Shown here one piece after another: positions 24,858-37,700 of a stretch of DNA of 64,000 nt (its first letter is position 1; the number at the start of each line of letters is the position of its first letter). A model generated the notes under the pieces. It did not search any database and was not told the origin of the DNA. It worked only from the letters and a program-made list of their open reading frames with translations. The DNA is from Vitis vinifera (taxonomy: Eukaryota; Streptophyta; Magnoliopsida; Vitales; Vitaceae), in NCBI RefSeq assembly GCF_030704535.1, contig NC_081806.1, positions 2,677,001 through 2,741,000 of the forward strand. Direction: 5' to 3'. Position numbers and translations under genes: made by a program.

Positions 24858-27800
24858 TTAATTGGGTTCTGTCAGGCTTATGCTGAACTCCCATAGTTTC
24901 TTCCCCAATTCTGCATCTTTACCCTTGGAGCTTGGCTTGGCTATGTTACTGTCCGCGAAATACTCACCGCTTACCCCCTTAACTTGAGGGTGCAAGGCCA
25001 CATAGCAAGTAGTTGCTGCTCCCTGTGTCCCGTGTTGAACGAAATAAGTAGTCAGGATTTCTGAACATGCAGATACATCATCATATTCAAAGAAATTCTG
25101 CTGTGAAGACGAAGAGCATACCTGTGGAATATTTTTAAGCACATATTTACCAACCATGTTAACAATGCCTGCATTGAAACAAAAAAAGGAAGGGAGTTAT
25201 TGATTCAATGGACCTTCATGGTGACGTAATTTCAATTACCCATTTCCTACTTTAGAGAAAATAAAACAAATGTTTTATGGTGACTCTGTATAGTATTCTT
25301 CTCAAGATTGCATTCATTAATGTTCTATGAGATATTATCTCTAGCAAATATTGGCAATGAAGGTATGTTATTCGAATCGTTTCAATATGCCAAGAATGCC
25401 TTTGAGAAACATAAGAATCACATTCGGTAAATGGCTAACAGATTTATTACCATCCAGAAAGCTGTGGTACCGCAGAAGATTGGTGGCAATTGCTCCAGGA
25501 TGAAGTGAATTAGCAGTTATCTCCACCCCTTCTTCCTATTTAATAAAGGGAAGAAAAACATGATAAATAATTGCAGATCAAAAGCTGCTCTGTATGATAA
25601 TCTGTAGAAGTATCAAGTATGAACTAAGAGTGAAAAGATGGATGTGAAAGACTCTTACTATCATCCACAACTTTAAGAGGATCAGTTGTGGCTTCCCATG
25701 TACTCTATGTTGCATAAAACAGTAGCAGTCTTAAGTTAAGTATGCACTGATCGTTTAGTGTTCAAGAGAAAATAACATTGGTGGGACATAATTGTCTTCG
25801 CTCCTCAAACTTAATATGTTCAAACCGCTAAAGGAATTCCCAGGTGGTGTGGATTTTAACTTCAAGCTACAATGCTCTCATCACATGCAGGACTAACATA
25901 TGAGGAAAAGAAAATCCTGGCTAAAGTGATTACTTCTCACTAAATTAAATCTGGGCAGACTGTTGGCTTCCAAAGGGTCAGATACCTTTTCCAAAAATGG
26001 CAATTAAAACTGGAAAGAAAAAGTCCCAACTCTCAAGCATCTGGCCATCTCACCTTCACTTCTACTTGGGCAAGGTCAAGTACCACGTAGAACAATCTCG
26101 CATGGTCAAAAGAAAGTCCACTCCTTTTCATTTTAAAAAACAAAAATTCTAAGAATTGGTCACAAAGAATACAGATTCTATCTACAGGAGGATGGAGACG
26201 ACATATGAGAGTGTTAGCTAAGAGTTCCCCGTTAAATGGATAATTGTTGTGCAATATCACAGTATCTCCATGAAATGCAGACAAATGACTGCATCCTCAC
26301 GGAGGAAAACGAATGTTGTTTCCCAGGTAACCAGTTTCCCCAGTAGGGCTCTCCAGGGTCATCATCTAAGACTTCGGCAGGAAATGGCAGTGAGGTAGTT
26401 GCACTTGCATACAAGTATTACCATAATGAACCCCAAGCACTGAGGGTTTCAGAAGCTGTCCAATCATGAAGCAAAAACTAACTGTTGATAGACAAAGTTT
26501 CTTGGAATAAACATTTGAAAAGACAGTAGAAGTAAATACTGAAAACCTGTAAATATTTCCAGTGATGAAACAGAACATATTTACGGCTTCTGCAGCTTGA
26601 TATTTAGAAAAGAAACAGAACATGTTTCTGCAAATCGAATCTACATCATAAAAAGGATCTTGACAAGGATATTTTAGGGTTAGGCACGACTATTGAAATG
26701 CCAATATTTTGGATGATTAATTGATGAAGATAAATATATAGAGTACCTGCAGGCGCTTTGCAAGCTCATTAGCGTGCAATATGTTAGCAAGCTTTGATTG
26801 TCCATAAGCGTATACACTGTTATATCTGTAAATAGTAAAAAAGAATTGAGAAAAAGTACTACTTGACAACTTATTAAGTATAGAAACACGTCATAATACC
26901 ACCAAAAAATTACTACAGGAAATCAACACCATTAGTAACAAGATGCAAGATTCATATAATGGTTGATAGCAGAGTCTTACGCTGACTCGTCATTGATTTT
27001 GTCAAAACAAATTCCTTCACTGTAGGGAAACCGATGACCTTCTGATGAAACATTTACAATCCTTCCTTCTCTGCCACTTTCACGTGCTGTATTTTTCATG
27101 GTTTCCAGCAAAAGGTTGGTCAAAAGAAAATGACCTGCAAAAAATAAAATTATTGCATTACATGTTAGGTTGTAGCCATTTAAGGATTTGAAGAGGAGTG
27201 TCTCATTCAATGTCAAAGTTATAAATATTTTCAGAGAAGAAAGCTTACAAGTAGAGATTATATGAAAGATTTTTCATGCAAAGAAGCATGAACATTTCCA
27301 ATTTTGGGATAAGCTTTATGTCTAAAGATACTCTTGATTCTTTGGAATTGACTAAAAGTGCAGGTAGCAAGAATTTTGAAGCCTTACTGGGTAGTTGGTG
27401 CTTGAAGGCTCAGGAACACAAAGGGTATATATTATGAAAGATATCTCTTTTCCTTCTGTTTCTAACAGGCATGGAACCAAGTTATAGTATCTTTGATGCC
27501 ATAGAGAGTTTAGTAGAGGCAGAGAAATGGCACATGGAGTTAATTTAATATCTTCTTGGTACTCCCGCAATCATACACCTCATGAAATCCCAATTTCAGA
27601 TATTTACTGAGGCTGTATCCAATCCTTATTAGCCAGTACCTCATAGTGCCAGGTCATCTTTATACTTTTGTGTATATTTTTTCCTCCCCATTTATATAGC
27701 CAACCTCTACTAACATTTTGTTTACATGTCAACTGCAGACATTGCAGGGTTTTTCTAATTTACCAGAAAAATGACAAAAAGGAGGCACCCTGTAACTGAA

Positions 27801-29884
27801 ATTCTGAAAGCTAGAAGCTGTTCGACCCTCTCCCCATGAATAAATTTTTTTTTTCCACCAAGAAGTTTACATATTATAACAACTACTGTCAGAAAACTTC
27901 AATGAAACATACCTAAATGGTTGGTTGCAAACTGCAGCTCTATGTTGTCATGGGAAAGCAGGAATGGAGTGGCCATAACCCCTGCATTGTTACTTCCAAA
28001 TAAAAAAAGACAATGTCATTCCTGAATTTTCAAAAGAAAGAGGAGCAGAAGCTATGTGTGTGCAAGTGTAAGAGAAAAAGCCTGTGGTAGGGAGGCAGAG
28101 CAGTTCCACAAATTGGTTTTTCTTTGTATGTTGAAAGTTCTATCTATCAACAAAACAACAAACACACACGGGGAGAGAGAGGGAGAGATGAATATTAAAA
28201 ATAACTCCAACTTAGTTTTCATACATGAGAAGGTTCAGGGGAAGACCCAAGGACTTATATTCAGATGCAAATTTCCTCACTGATGGCAGTGAGCTGAGAT
28301 CTAACTCCATAACATCAACTTTAGCAGTGGGGATTTCCTTAAGTATCGTCTCCTTGACATTCCTACCAGCATCCACATTCCTTACCGCCATAATGACATG
28401 TACACCATGCAATGCAAGAACACGAGATGTCTCTGTGCCAATGCCACTTGAAGCTCCTGAAATTACATCGAATATGAGCACTGAAATATGATATGATATA
28501 TTGCAGTTTTCCCCATTTGTTCAAGTGAAAGCACAGGAGAGTAAATAGTTGGGCTAATGTCAACATGTTGCTCTCAGGGTCACCTTTTTTTAAAAATAAA
28601 AAATAAAAAATTCACCTCAACTCCGGAAATATATCACAAGAAAAGACTCAGAAAAAGTAATAAATATAGAAATATAAAGAAAAGAAGCTAACAAATAAAT
28701 TTCAGATTAAGCTACCACTCCAAAAGAGAAAAGGCCCACAGTTTTGTAAGACTATGTATTAGGTAAAATGAAGATGCAATGAAGCCTCAAAGACCACTCA
28801 TAAGGCTAAAGACAAACATTAGCAATCTTCCAGGTTCTATGCAATCCCCTGAGCCTCCCACTTGTCAATGGAGAGGGCATTAATTGGAAAAAGCAGCAGT
28901 ATCATCAGAGGCATTTTCTGAGATCCCAGAAGCTTAAGAACCAGTTCAAGTGATACCACATAGTGGGAAAAAAAATATTCTAGGCACTGGAAGAGTGATT
29001 GCTTCACAGTCAGTGATTGGCACAATATCTCTGCAAGTAAAACCACTAATCGCCTAACCATTAATGAGTGCAACAGCAGCCTTCTCTAGGGCTAAGAATT
29101 TTTTTTTTTGAAAATAACAGCTTTCATTAAACCAATTGATTCTTTGAATTTGATTTCCAGGCTAGCCATCCCATTTGATAAGCATACCATCTGACACCAC
29201 AGAAATCCCCAATTAATTAACACCTAATACATTTCCCATCTTTTCATTAAAGATGAGAAGTCTCTAACAATTTGAGATTGTCAGCCCAACACCTCAACAA
29301 TTCTACAGAATCAATAATGAGCAATGAATAATCAGTTTGCTGACTTTATATGAACGAACAGAGTACCAACCAATGAAAATGACCAGACTTGATCTGGATG
29401 CCCTAACTAATAAATAACCCGTTGTTGACCCATCGTACTGCATATACACCACCGAGAATCAAAACCCAGTTGCAGAAAGTAATCAAAATCACAGGGTTGC
29501 AAAACTTCTTGACATGAAGCTTCAATCCCAAAAATTGTAAATTGCAATTAGCAATCAACGCAAACAGTTTTATTCATAACCCCGATAAGAAACTGAAAAG
29601 ATATTAGAAACTGCCAAATGAACAATAAACCTACCAGTGAAATGAAGCTTCATACAAAATAACATAAAAAATTAAAATTAAAATTAAATTTCCTTTCTAT
29701 CCATTTTCTCAACAACCAAACAAGCCTAAAAACAGAGGGAAAGAGAAAACGAAGGAAAACCCAGATAAGGAAAAAGACCTGTAACAACAGCAGTGAGGCC
29801 ATTTCCATCAATTCCTTGAGCAACTTCCTCAGCTGTAGAACATGCTGAGAACCCAGATGGCCCTTTTCTCCCAAAAATCCACAT
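24858..29884 (-). CDS. TIC32: TIC32-like short-chain dehydrogenase/reductase
   Basis: Eight exons on the minus strand, in transcript order: 29,884-29,779; 28,456-28,225; 27,992-27,913; 27,134-26,981; 26,825-26,747; 25,535-25,451; 25,168-25,122; 25,022-24,858. Total 948 nt, 315 aa. Phases close exactly. The N-terminus '[14 protein letters not shown]' is the family signature. The classical SDR fold shows the NADP-binding TGxxxGxG at 35-42, 'NNAG' at 114-117, the 'VNVSS' serine near 170 and the catalytic Tyr198-x-x-x-Lys202 ('YGQSK'). The protein is thus complete and probably active. Pea TIC32 is an NADPH-dependent, calmodulin-binding member of the inner-envelope Tic translocon. Related proteins are annotated as retinol or protochlorophyllide-like reductases, so the exact substrate is uncertain. 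The tail ends 'SISLTEPN'. Intron 7 is a 99-nt phase-0 intron with no stop codon. Intron 5 contains a coding-like stretch of unknown origin. Confidence 0.9.
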
Positions 29885-30162
29885 TTTCTTTTGCAGATTT
29901 TCTTAGAAACCAAACACAGATATAGTTTTTTTTTTTAGGTCTGTGTCCAATGAAGACATAGTTGAATGTGGGCACTTTCAAGGCCTTAATGGTGACGTGA
30001 AATGTGGATTCGTGTTTTCCACGAGGAAAAGCATAATAATTTTCCCATATAATTTCATATCTTTCCATTTTTCTTTTTCTTTTTCCTTCTAAAAATAAGT
30101 AAATAAACAAATACCATGATTTCAGTTCTAATTTATTTATTTTATCATACATATAAATATTT

Positions 30163-30817
30163 GGGAGAATTATGTTTTGGGGGTAGATGGGCCCCCAAAT
30201 TAACAAAAGGTCCATGTAACTCTTCAAATTGAGTGCAAGACCCAATGAAAGTATGAAAATTGAGTTGAAGGATATCATCTTTCAGTATTTCCAAAAATGC
30301 CCTTTATTGATTTTGAGAAAAAATAATAATATTTTTGAAAAATACTTTTATTTAATTTAATATTTTTGATTTAATTTAATATTTTAAAAAATACTTTTAT
30401 GTAATTTAATATTTTTTAAAATACTTTTATTTAATTTAATATTTTTTTAAAATAAATTTATTTAATTTAATATTTTAAAAAAATATGTAATTTAATATTT
30501 TAAAAAAATATTTAATTTAATATCTTTTTTAAAATACTTTCATTTAATTTAATATTTTTGAAAACAAATTTAATTTAATATTTTTGAAAAAAAAATTATT
30601 TAATTTAATATTTTTGAAAACTACTTTTATTTAATTTAGTATTTTTGAAAAAAAATTATTAAAAAAAAATTATTTAACTTAATTTTATAAAATATTTTAT
30701 GTGTTCTTAAAGGGTATATTTGTCCCTTATTATTTCATATCCTTCAACTTAATTTCAAGAGTTATATGGACCTTTTGTTAATTTGGGAGTCCATCTACCC
30801 CAAAAGATAATTCTCCC
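30163..30817. mobile_element. Mutator-like MITE (655 bp) with 9-bp target duplication
   Basis: The ends are long inverted repeats. The left arm from 30,163 begins 'gggagaattatgttttgggg'. The right arm, read in reverse complement from 30,817, begins 'gggagaattatcttttgggg'. Both continue through 'aaattaacaaaaggtcca' and 'aactctt', and later 'gttgaaggatat', giving arms of roughly 70-110 bp with a small insertion in the left arm. The flanks are 'taaatattt' (30,154-30,162) and 'taaatcttt' (30,818-30,826), a 9-bp target duplication with one mismatch, diagnostic of Mutator-like elements. The interior is an AT-rich imperfect array of 'tttaatttaatatttttgaa'-type units. It has no coding capacity. Confidence 0.8.
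30330..30680. repeat. AT-rich minisatellite inside the MITE
   Basis: Units resembling 'atttaatttaatattttt' followed by 'gaaaaatactttt' repeat more than ten times, with length variation, and fill the interior of the Mutator-like element. Confidence 0.7.
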
Positions 30818-30900
30818 TAAATCTTTTGTACGACTGAAGATCTAGATAATTTCTTTTACAAAATTTGAAGTGATCAGAATCATATAAAATTAATAAATTT

Positions 30901-31084
30901 AAGCAATATACTATGGGCTTTTGGAGTTTGGGCTGGCAGTCAAGGGATGATAAACCAATGGAGGGGTTTAGTGATCAGAATGGGGGGATGAATATTTTTT
31001 TTAAGCAATAGTATGGGATTTGGAGTTTGGCCTGGCAGCCAAGGGATGAAAAACCAATGGAGGGGGGAAACCGAGGGGTTTAGA
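30901..31084. repeat. Two-copy ~75-bp direct repeat
   Basis: The block 'aagcaatatactatgggctt' to 'ccaatggaggggtttag' (30,901-30,971) recurs at 31,002-31,084 with small changes and a short insertion near its end. It lies just outside the Mutator-like MITE and looks like an independent local duplication. Confidence 0.65.
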
Positions 31085-31737
31085 TTAGTTATTCCAAAAA
31101 CAAAATTCATTTTTTAATCCAATGAAAATGGACTCTTTAATGAAATTTCAAACCACATTCCAAGTTCCCAATGGGCGGAAACAAGCTTGAATCTTCATGA
31201 GTGAAAAGGAGCTAATAAAGCAGTAAGTAGTGTCTTTCTAACATTTTGTTGGGACAGCCCTTGGTATGATCATCTTTGTGTGGGTATTTTTTTGTTCTTC
31301 CTTTTTGGTGGTCCCATATGCTTGATGATTGTTTGGGTTCTTGTTTTTTCGTTTGTCCTTTTCTGGCGGCCCATTGCCTAATCTAGCCCCATACCCGCGC
31401 CCCTTCTCCACCTACTGCCTTATTATCAAATTTATTTTGTTGAGCTTGTCTCTGTCCACTTATCCTCTTATGCCGATGAATTTCAACACAAATCACAAAA
31501 TAATTCCAGTTGATTACAGCAAAGCCACAAAAATAGATACTCATACTCATGGATATTTATGCCTATGGGGCAGGGAAGGATAAAAGAATTCTTCATTCAA
31601 AGGGGGTCCAACATAATAATAATAATACAAGAATACTCAATAATTTACACACTTAGGTAGTAGGAGTACATTAAAACACCAAATCCACATGAGAGAAACA
31701 AAATGCACAACAGAGAAAAGGGGTAAAAAGGCCAATC
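31085..31737. other. Spacer and 3' UTR side of the PIP1 gene
   Basis: The last roughly 200 bases before the PIP1 stop codon are expected to be its 3' UTR. The plus-strand frame at 31,329-31,583 has no similarity or splice context. Nothing else is recognised. Confidence 0.5.
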
Positions 31738-34584
31738 TCAAGCCCTGCTCTTGAATGGAATGGCTCTGATGACTATCTGCTGGTACATGGCAGCAAGAGC
31801 AGCTCCAATGAACGGTCCCACCCAGAAGATCCACTGAAAGCAAGAGAAAAAAAGTCACAATAAGAACTTGAACTGAAACTCAATTTAACCATCAAAGGAT
31901 GCAAAATTCCTTAGGTTTTTTTTTTTTTTTCTCATCAAAACACCTACCATGTCATCCCATGCATGCTCTCTGTTGAAGATGATAGCAGCTCCAAGACTCC
32001 TGGCTGGGTTAATGCCAGTTCCTGTGATGGGGATGGTGGCCAAGTGAACCAAGAACACTGCAAACCCAATGGGGAGGGGGGCCAAAATCTGCATATATTC
32101 AAGAATTTCGGTTAGGGTAACTCAAGATTTGTATGGGACTTGTTCACATTTCTAGTAATGGTAACTACCCTCTAACTACCAAAGAAAATTTCAACTCAGA
32201 CGAGAGAGTGGGATAGAGTTTTAATCCAAGAAAATTTGCTATTTTGAGTACAGGAACCATTTTTTTTTTGGCAAAGGCCCAAAATCATCCAATGAATCTC
32301 CCAAAATTAGTTTGCCCATCGTATATATTAATCAAAATAAGATTATATATTTAAACTTCTCCAAAAGCCCATAGGAAATGAGCAAAATATCAAACACAAA
32401 ACTATTTTCAAAACCCCAAACTTGTGTCACAGTATCACTTTTGGAAATGATAGAATGAATTATTCCATATGAATCATATCCCCTCTTTCTCTCCTCAATG
32501 TAATGGATTAGGGAACCACCCGATGCGGTATGTCCTGATTGCCGAAACAGAACATTGAAACCAGATGGCAAGTATAAAATTTCAAGGTCTCAATGACCCA
32601 AAACATCCTACCATCCGTTGCATTTATGGTGGGGTTTTGACACAACTACATGAAGGACAGTGGACACAGTGAAGAACACATGATTTCTCACTAGTAATGC
32701 CTTCTGAGCTAACAAAGTTTTAAATGTCCATGCTTGTATCATGAGACAAGCTTACTTAAGAGTTTGGTGGGTCGGATGCCCACCACGAAACAACACGTAG
32801 AGACACACACACAGACACAAGACCAATTAAAAATGACATATGCTGCAGCATGAGGTCCATGAACAGATAATTTAGCGCACAAGATATCCATGCTACCCAT
32901 TTATTTTACTTCACTATAAGACAACAAAGCACATAGAAGTATCATTATGGTTCCTTGGCAAAGAGATAAGGCCCCCATTTGTCTTGTCCTACTGGACCTA
33001 CCCCCCCACCCAGTTCAGATCACATCCCATCCTTACCTGCTACCAAACATCCACTACAAGTCAATAGTAATGGAACTATTTCCGTTTCAGAAAACCACCA
33101 ATTTTATTCAAAACCAGCTTGCCTTAATGAAAATTCCAGGTCTAAAACATATCAAAAACCAAGCACCAGTTCACAAGAACAAGGACTGAAGAGCTTCCAT
33201 GGACTATTAACAAAAGGAAAACCCATCTAGAGATTATGTTTTGCAACCATCTAAAAGAAAACTCACAAGTTCCGTTTCAGAAAACCACTAATTTTATTCA
33301 AAACCAGCTTACCTAAATGAAAATTCCAGAAGGTCTAAGAACATATCAAAAACCAAGCACCAGTTCACAAGAACAAGGACTGAAGAGCTTCCATGGAGCC
33401 TTCCATGGACTATTAACAAAAGGAAAACCCATCTAGAGATTATGTTTTGCAACCATCTAAAAGAAAACTCACAAGTTGGAAAGTTCATGAAGAATCCAAC
33501 TTCTTTACAAACCACATCACAAGATAAAGAGAAGACAGTGTAAACAGATAGCAGTCGACAGATACTAGATCAAGTAAAGATACCAAACAGTCAAGACTAC
33601 AGAGACAGATCAAGCAAAGATACCAAGAAAATCCACTTGCAAGGATCGTGAAACAAGATACCACCCATCCCAAGAATCAAGAACCCAAAAATAATGAGAA
33701 AAAACAAAAAATAAGATTCCAAGGAAAGTAAAATCATAATATGAAACAAGGATGGTCTCATGAAGTTGAGAAAGAAATAAGAGAATACATACAGGGACGT
33801 GAGAGTCTCTGGCGTTTCTCTTGGCATCAGTAGCAGAGAAGACAGTGTAAACAAGAACGAAGGTGCCAACAATCTCAGCACCAAGGCCATCACCCTTGGT
33901 GTAGCCAGAATTCACAACGTTAGCTCCACCACCCAACACCTCATAGGATTGGGAACCCTCAAAACCCTTAACAACACCAGCCCCACAGATGGCACCAAGG
34001 CACTGCATTATGATGTAGAAAATTGCCCTGGTAAGAGACAGCTTCCTCGCCAGTAGCAGACCAAAGGTCACAGCTGGGTTGATGTGTCCTCCTGAGACAA
34101 CAAACCACACAAAACTTCCATCAGATGCTAAAAAACACACTAAGAGCAACCCACATCAGAAGGCTAAAGGAAGAAGAAGAACTTAGAGCAACCCAGTAAA
34201 GTGTTTAACAGAAAAAGCTAAAGAAAGGCTGAGGAAGGAAGAGCAGTGGTGCACACCTGAGATACCAGCAGTGCAGTAGACAAGGGCAAAGATCATACCA
34301 CCAAAAGCCCAAGCAATCCCCTGAATACCAACACTGGCACACATGGTGGGTGACTTTTTCACACCCATAACAGTCAAAATGGTGATATAGAGAAACAGGA
34401 AAGTGGCCATGAACTCAGCAATCCCGGCTCTGTAAAAAGACCATGACTTCAACTCCCCGGGCTCAAACAAGGGTGCTGGTGGTAGATCCTTGTAGTCCTT
34501 GTCCGTCTGAGCAGCTGTGCCCAACGGCTGCCTCTCTGTGAACTTGTTGGCTCCAAGCTTAACATCTTCTTCCTTCCCCTCCAT
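31738..34584 (-). CDS. PIP1: Plasma-membrane intrinsic protein, PIP1-type aquaporin
   Basis: Four exons in transcript order: 34,584-34,257; 34,091-33,793; 32,088-31,948; 31,833-31,738. Total 864 nt, 287 aa, the normal PIP1 length. The long N-terminal tail ('[15 protein letters not shown]') and short C-terminal tail ending 'IPFKSRA' mark the PIP1 rather than PIP2 subgroup. Both NPA boxes are intact: NPA at 114-116 ('HINPAVTFG') and 236-238 ('GINPARSLG'). The aromatic/arginine filter residues His224, Thr233 and Arg239 fit a water-selective pore, with the usual Phe in helix 2. Six membrane helices are expected. PIP1 proteins move water (and possibly CO2 or peroxide) across the plasma membrane, usually after assembling with PIP2 partners. 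Intron 2 is 1.7 kb and carries a recent 190-bp tandem duplication. No defects were seen. Confidence 0.95.
33081..33476. repeat. Tandem duplication (~190 and ~206 bp) in PIP1 intron 2
   Basis: Unit 1 (33,081-33,270) and unit 2 (33,271-33,476) abut head to tail. Both start 'tccgtttcagaaaaccac' and end 'gaaaactcacaagt'. They are nearly identical. Unit 2 differs by a 12-base local duplication ('gccttccatgga') and a few other small changes, so the event is young. Confidence 0.9.
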
Positions 34585-34675
34585 TCTCTCTCAACAATCC
34601 TTTCTCCTAAGCTCTGCAACTCAGCACCACTCAAAGCAAGCTTGCGAAGTTGTGAGAAAGGCCAGTGCTTTGGTG

Positions 34676-34682
34676 ATTTATA
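34676..34682 (-). promoter_or_regulatory. TATA box of PIP1
   Basis: On the minus strand the sequence reads TATAAAT, within TCTATAAATCACC, about 92 bases upstream of the PIP1 start codon. With a start site about 30 bases downstream, this gives a leader of roughly 60 bases. Confidence 0.6.
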
Positions 34683-34723
34683 GATGGAAACCCTATCCTT
34701 TTGCCTTAAAATTTAATGGGTAG

Positions 34724-37700
34724 TGTTTAATTTTTTTTATTTTAAATCCAATATCCTTCTAATCATGATGATTATTATTATTTATTTATTTATTTATGTT
34801 AAATATTGGTAAAGGGAATTAGGGTTTTGAGGATTGTTCTGGAAAGAACAGAGGATGTTGACAGGTTCTGATTGGCTCTTTTGTTCTTATCCTCTTCAGT
34901 GTCAGCTTTATAATTTCTTTTTCTTTTTTTTTTTTTCTTTTTTGAAACTCTGAAGCGGTTTGATTAGCTGTCCTGGACCATCTGATTCACCTAATCAGAG
35001 TAAAAGTGTGTCAGGGACAAAAATGGAAATTAGAAAATAAGAGAGGGCAAAATAGTCATAAAAATTGAAGTAGCCCACCACTAGCGTAGAAACAGCTAAT
35101 TCAATAGTGCCATGTGGTTGGAGCCTAGTGCAAATTAGGAATAGGGACCACCTGGCTGCCCATCTCACCACTCATTGAGTCAAATTTTCTTCCTAACCTA
35201 AATTTTTGGTTCTCCTTTTTAAATTTTTTTCTGCCGTGTATGAATAAATAACCTCCTAATTTATCATTTTGTCACAATCCTTGACATTAGGGTTTTCAGC
35301 ATGTATTTTTTAAAAAAAAAAAATTAATTATAATATAAAAAATAATTACTATATTTTTAAATTTCGAGTAAAACCGTCTCTTGAAAAATCGAGTTAAAAA
35401 AAAAAACATAAATCATTTAGGGTTTTTTTTTTTGAAACAAGCTAAAGCTGATGAAAACATTGAATTGTTTCAACTTTTCCACCTTGAGTTTCCCTGCAAC
35501 GGTAGGAGAATCAGAGCCACAGAAAAAGAGTACAAACCAAAAAAACTGAAAAATCAAGTGGCTGAGAAAAAAGGGCCGTTATGTGGCCGTTAGGAAAGTG
35601 AAAGGCAAGAGGGAAAAGCACATGGGGTAACGGCTATATTTATATTTATATCTATTACATTTATAAGATATGATATTCTATCTCAATAAATAAATGAAAT
35701 ATTATTTCATCACCCTTGTCACATCGTACTGGCTTCAAAATGGGACCATTTTCTATCGTGAGTGGTTGCACCCTGACCTAACCTTCATGGGGCCCACACC
35801 ATGGAGTATGTGCTACTTGAAGTTGGAAAGGTGACATATTTTAGTATATTTTTATGCCCATTATTCAACAAATTAATCATAGGCTAAAAGAATTGAAAGT
35901 TTGTAGAGAGGAAAATTATTTGTTTGGTATGAAAGATTAATCCTAGTACATATTATAAATTTAAAAACCCCCTTTTGGACCAGAATTAGGTAGCTTTTGT
36001 TTTTTTACTCAGTAAAAAAAAATTAATATTTTTATTTTTTATATTTAGTTAAAAATAATTTATTGATATCAATCAATATAATTAAATAAAATATTTTGAT
36101 ATTTTCTATTCAATAAAAAAAAACACCATTTCAAATATTTTTCAATGTCTGAATTTTTTTTCTTTAGGAAATCAAATATTTGATAAAATTTTAAATTATA
36201 AAAACATTGTCATATGCTAAAATATTTGTCATATTTAGATTCATTTGTACTTCAAATACTATTTTTTTAAGTTTAGTTTCTATATTATTAAGTTAATTTT
36301 ATTAAACAAATTATTTATTAAAAAACCGAGAAAGTATATTTGACAATAAAAATAATTATCAAAATAATAGATTTAGTTGTTTTATATTGTTTTTCATTTA
36401 TTTTATGAGAATTGTTTTAAAAATAATTAAGTAAACATATAGAATGATTAAAAATAAAATATTAGATATAAAAGCTATTTTTAAATAAACTTTTATTTTA
36501 TAAAATATCATAAAATAATTTTTAAAAATTATTCTCAAAAATTATTTTTTAAAAGTGTTGTTGAAAACTGTTACCAAATATGCGTGGAACACTTGAAAGT
36601 ATTTTCCTTTTATTTCTTTTGTTTTTTTGCAAAAAGTTGATGATTTGACAAAATTTTAAATCACTTTCAAAAATCTAAATTCTTGAGTTTGTACTTGATA
36701 AATACTTTTAAAAACATGTTTTTTTATTATAAAAAGAACATAAAAAAATTTATTTATCCATAAAGGCATTTATAGAAAAAACTTTATAATTAAGTATCAA
36801 ACCAAAAGCTATTTTACCAATCTACTACAAATTAAAATCTTTAAATATTGGAGTCAATAATATGCTATTATATATATATTATTTTATATAGAAACTTATT
36901 TCATATTTAATGATTTTTTTTTTTTAAAAAAAAGTACAACTTAAACTCCAACTTCTTAAAGTGAATAGTTGAAATCCCAAACAAAAAGAGTTAAGAAACA
37001 TGAGAGAAAAATTTAATAAAAATGATTCATTTATTGACTTAATTGTACTTCATAAAACTTAATCCACCTTTTAAGTTAAAAGTTAACATTTCGTCTAAAA
37101 GTGTTTAAAATAATTTTTTTAACAAAAAGGTGAATACTATTATCATAAGAAACATTAAAATTACACATTTCAAGTACAATCTTTAAAGGTTTATCATGGT
37201 ATCAAAGGATTATATTTCATTACAATATCGAAAAATTAGTTATCAACAGTAAAACTTTTGTGTGTTTAATGGGATGTCGTTACTTAATAATACCAACAAC
37301 CAAAACATCTTATTATTTTATACTTTAATTCTTATTACTTACTTTCTCAACTTTTATATGTGTAATTTTGACATCAAGCATTGATACTTTTATCAAATGA
37401 TTTCGATTTCTACTATACAATTCTAACTATAAGAGTCATGAATTTGACATTATATCGAATCCATAATGTAATCTTTTCCGATCTTTATCGTCTCCTTCAA
37501 GAAAATATAATAAATAAATATTTTATATTAAATCTATTGAAAGAGAAAAACAAACCCATTTACTTAAATAAAGTAGATAATGGCATATGATCCTAACTTA
37601 TACAACATGATTAATGAACAATAGTCTGTCCAAGACCCTAACCCAATAATATAAAAAATTAGGCCCCAATTTCCATGAAGCCAGCATGATGAACAAGAAT

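Noticed and set aside
29829..30278. 149-codon minus-strand frame near the TIC32-like start
   Set aside because: It crosses the first exon in another frame and runs into the MITE. The family N-terminus 'MWIFGRKG' fixes the true frame and start.
30330..30680. Regular AT repeat considered as a CRISPR-like or matrix-attachment array
   Set aside because: Units vary in length, there are no unique spacers, and the block lies wholly inside a Mutator-like element in a plant genome.
33597..33893. 98- and 179-codon minus-strand frames running past PIP1 exon 2
   Set aside because: The open sequence past 33,793 is intron read-through. A canonical donor GTATGT and exact family match place the exon end there.
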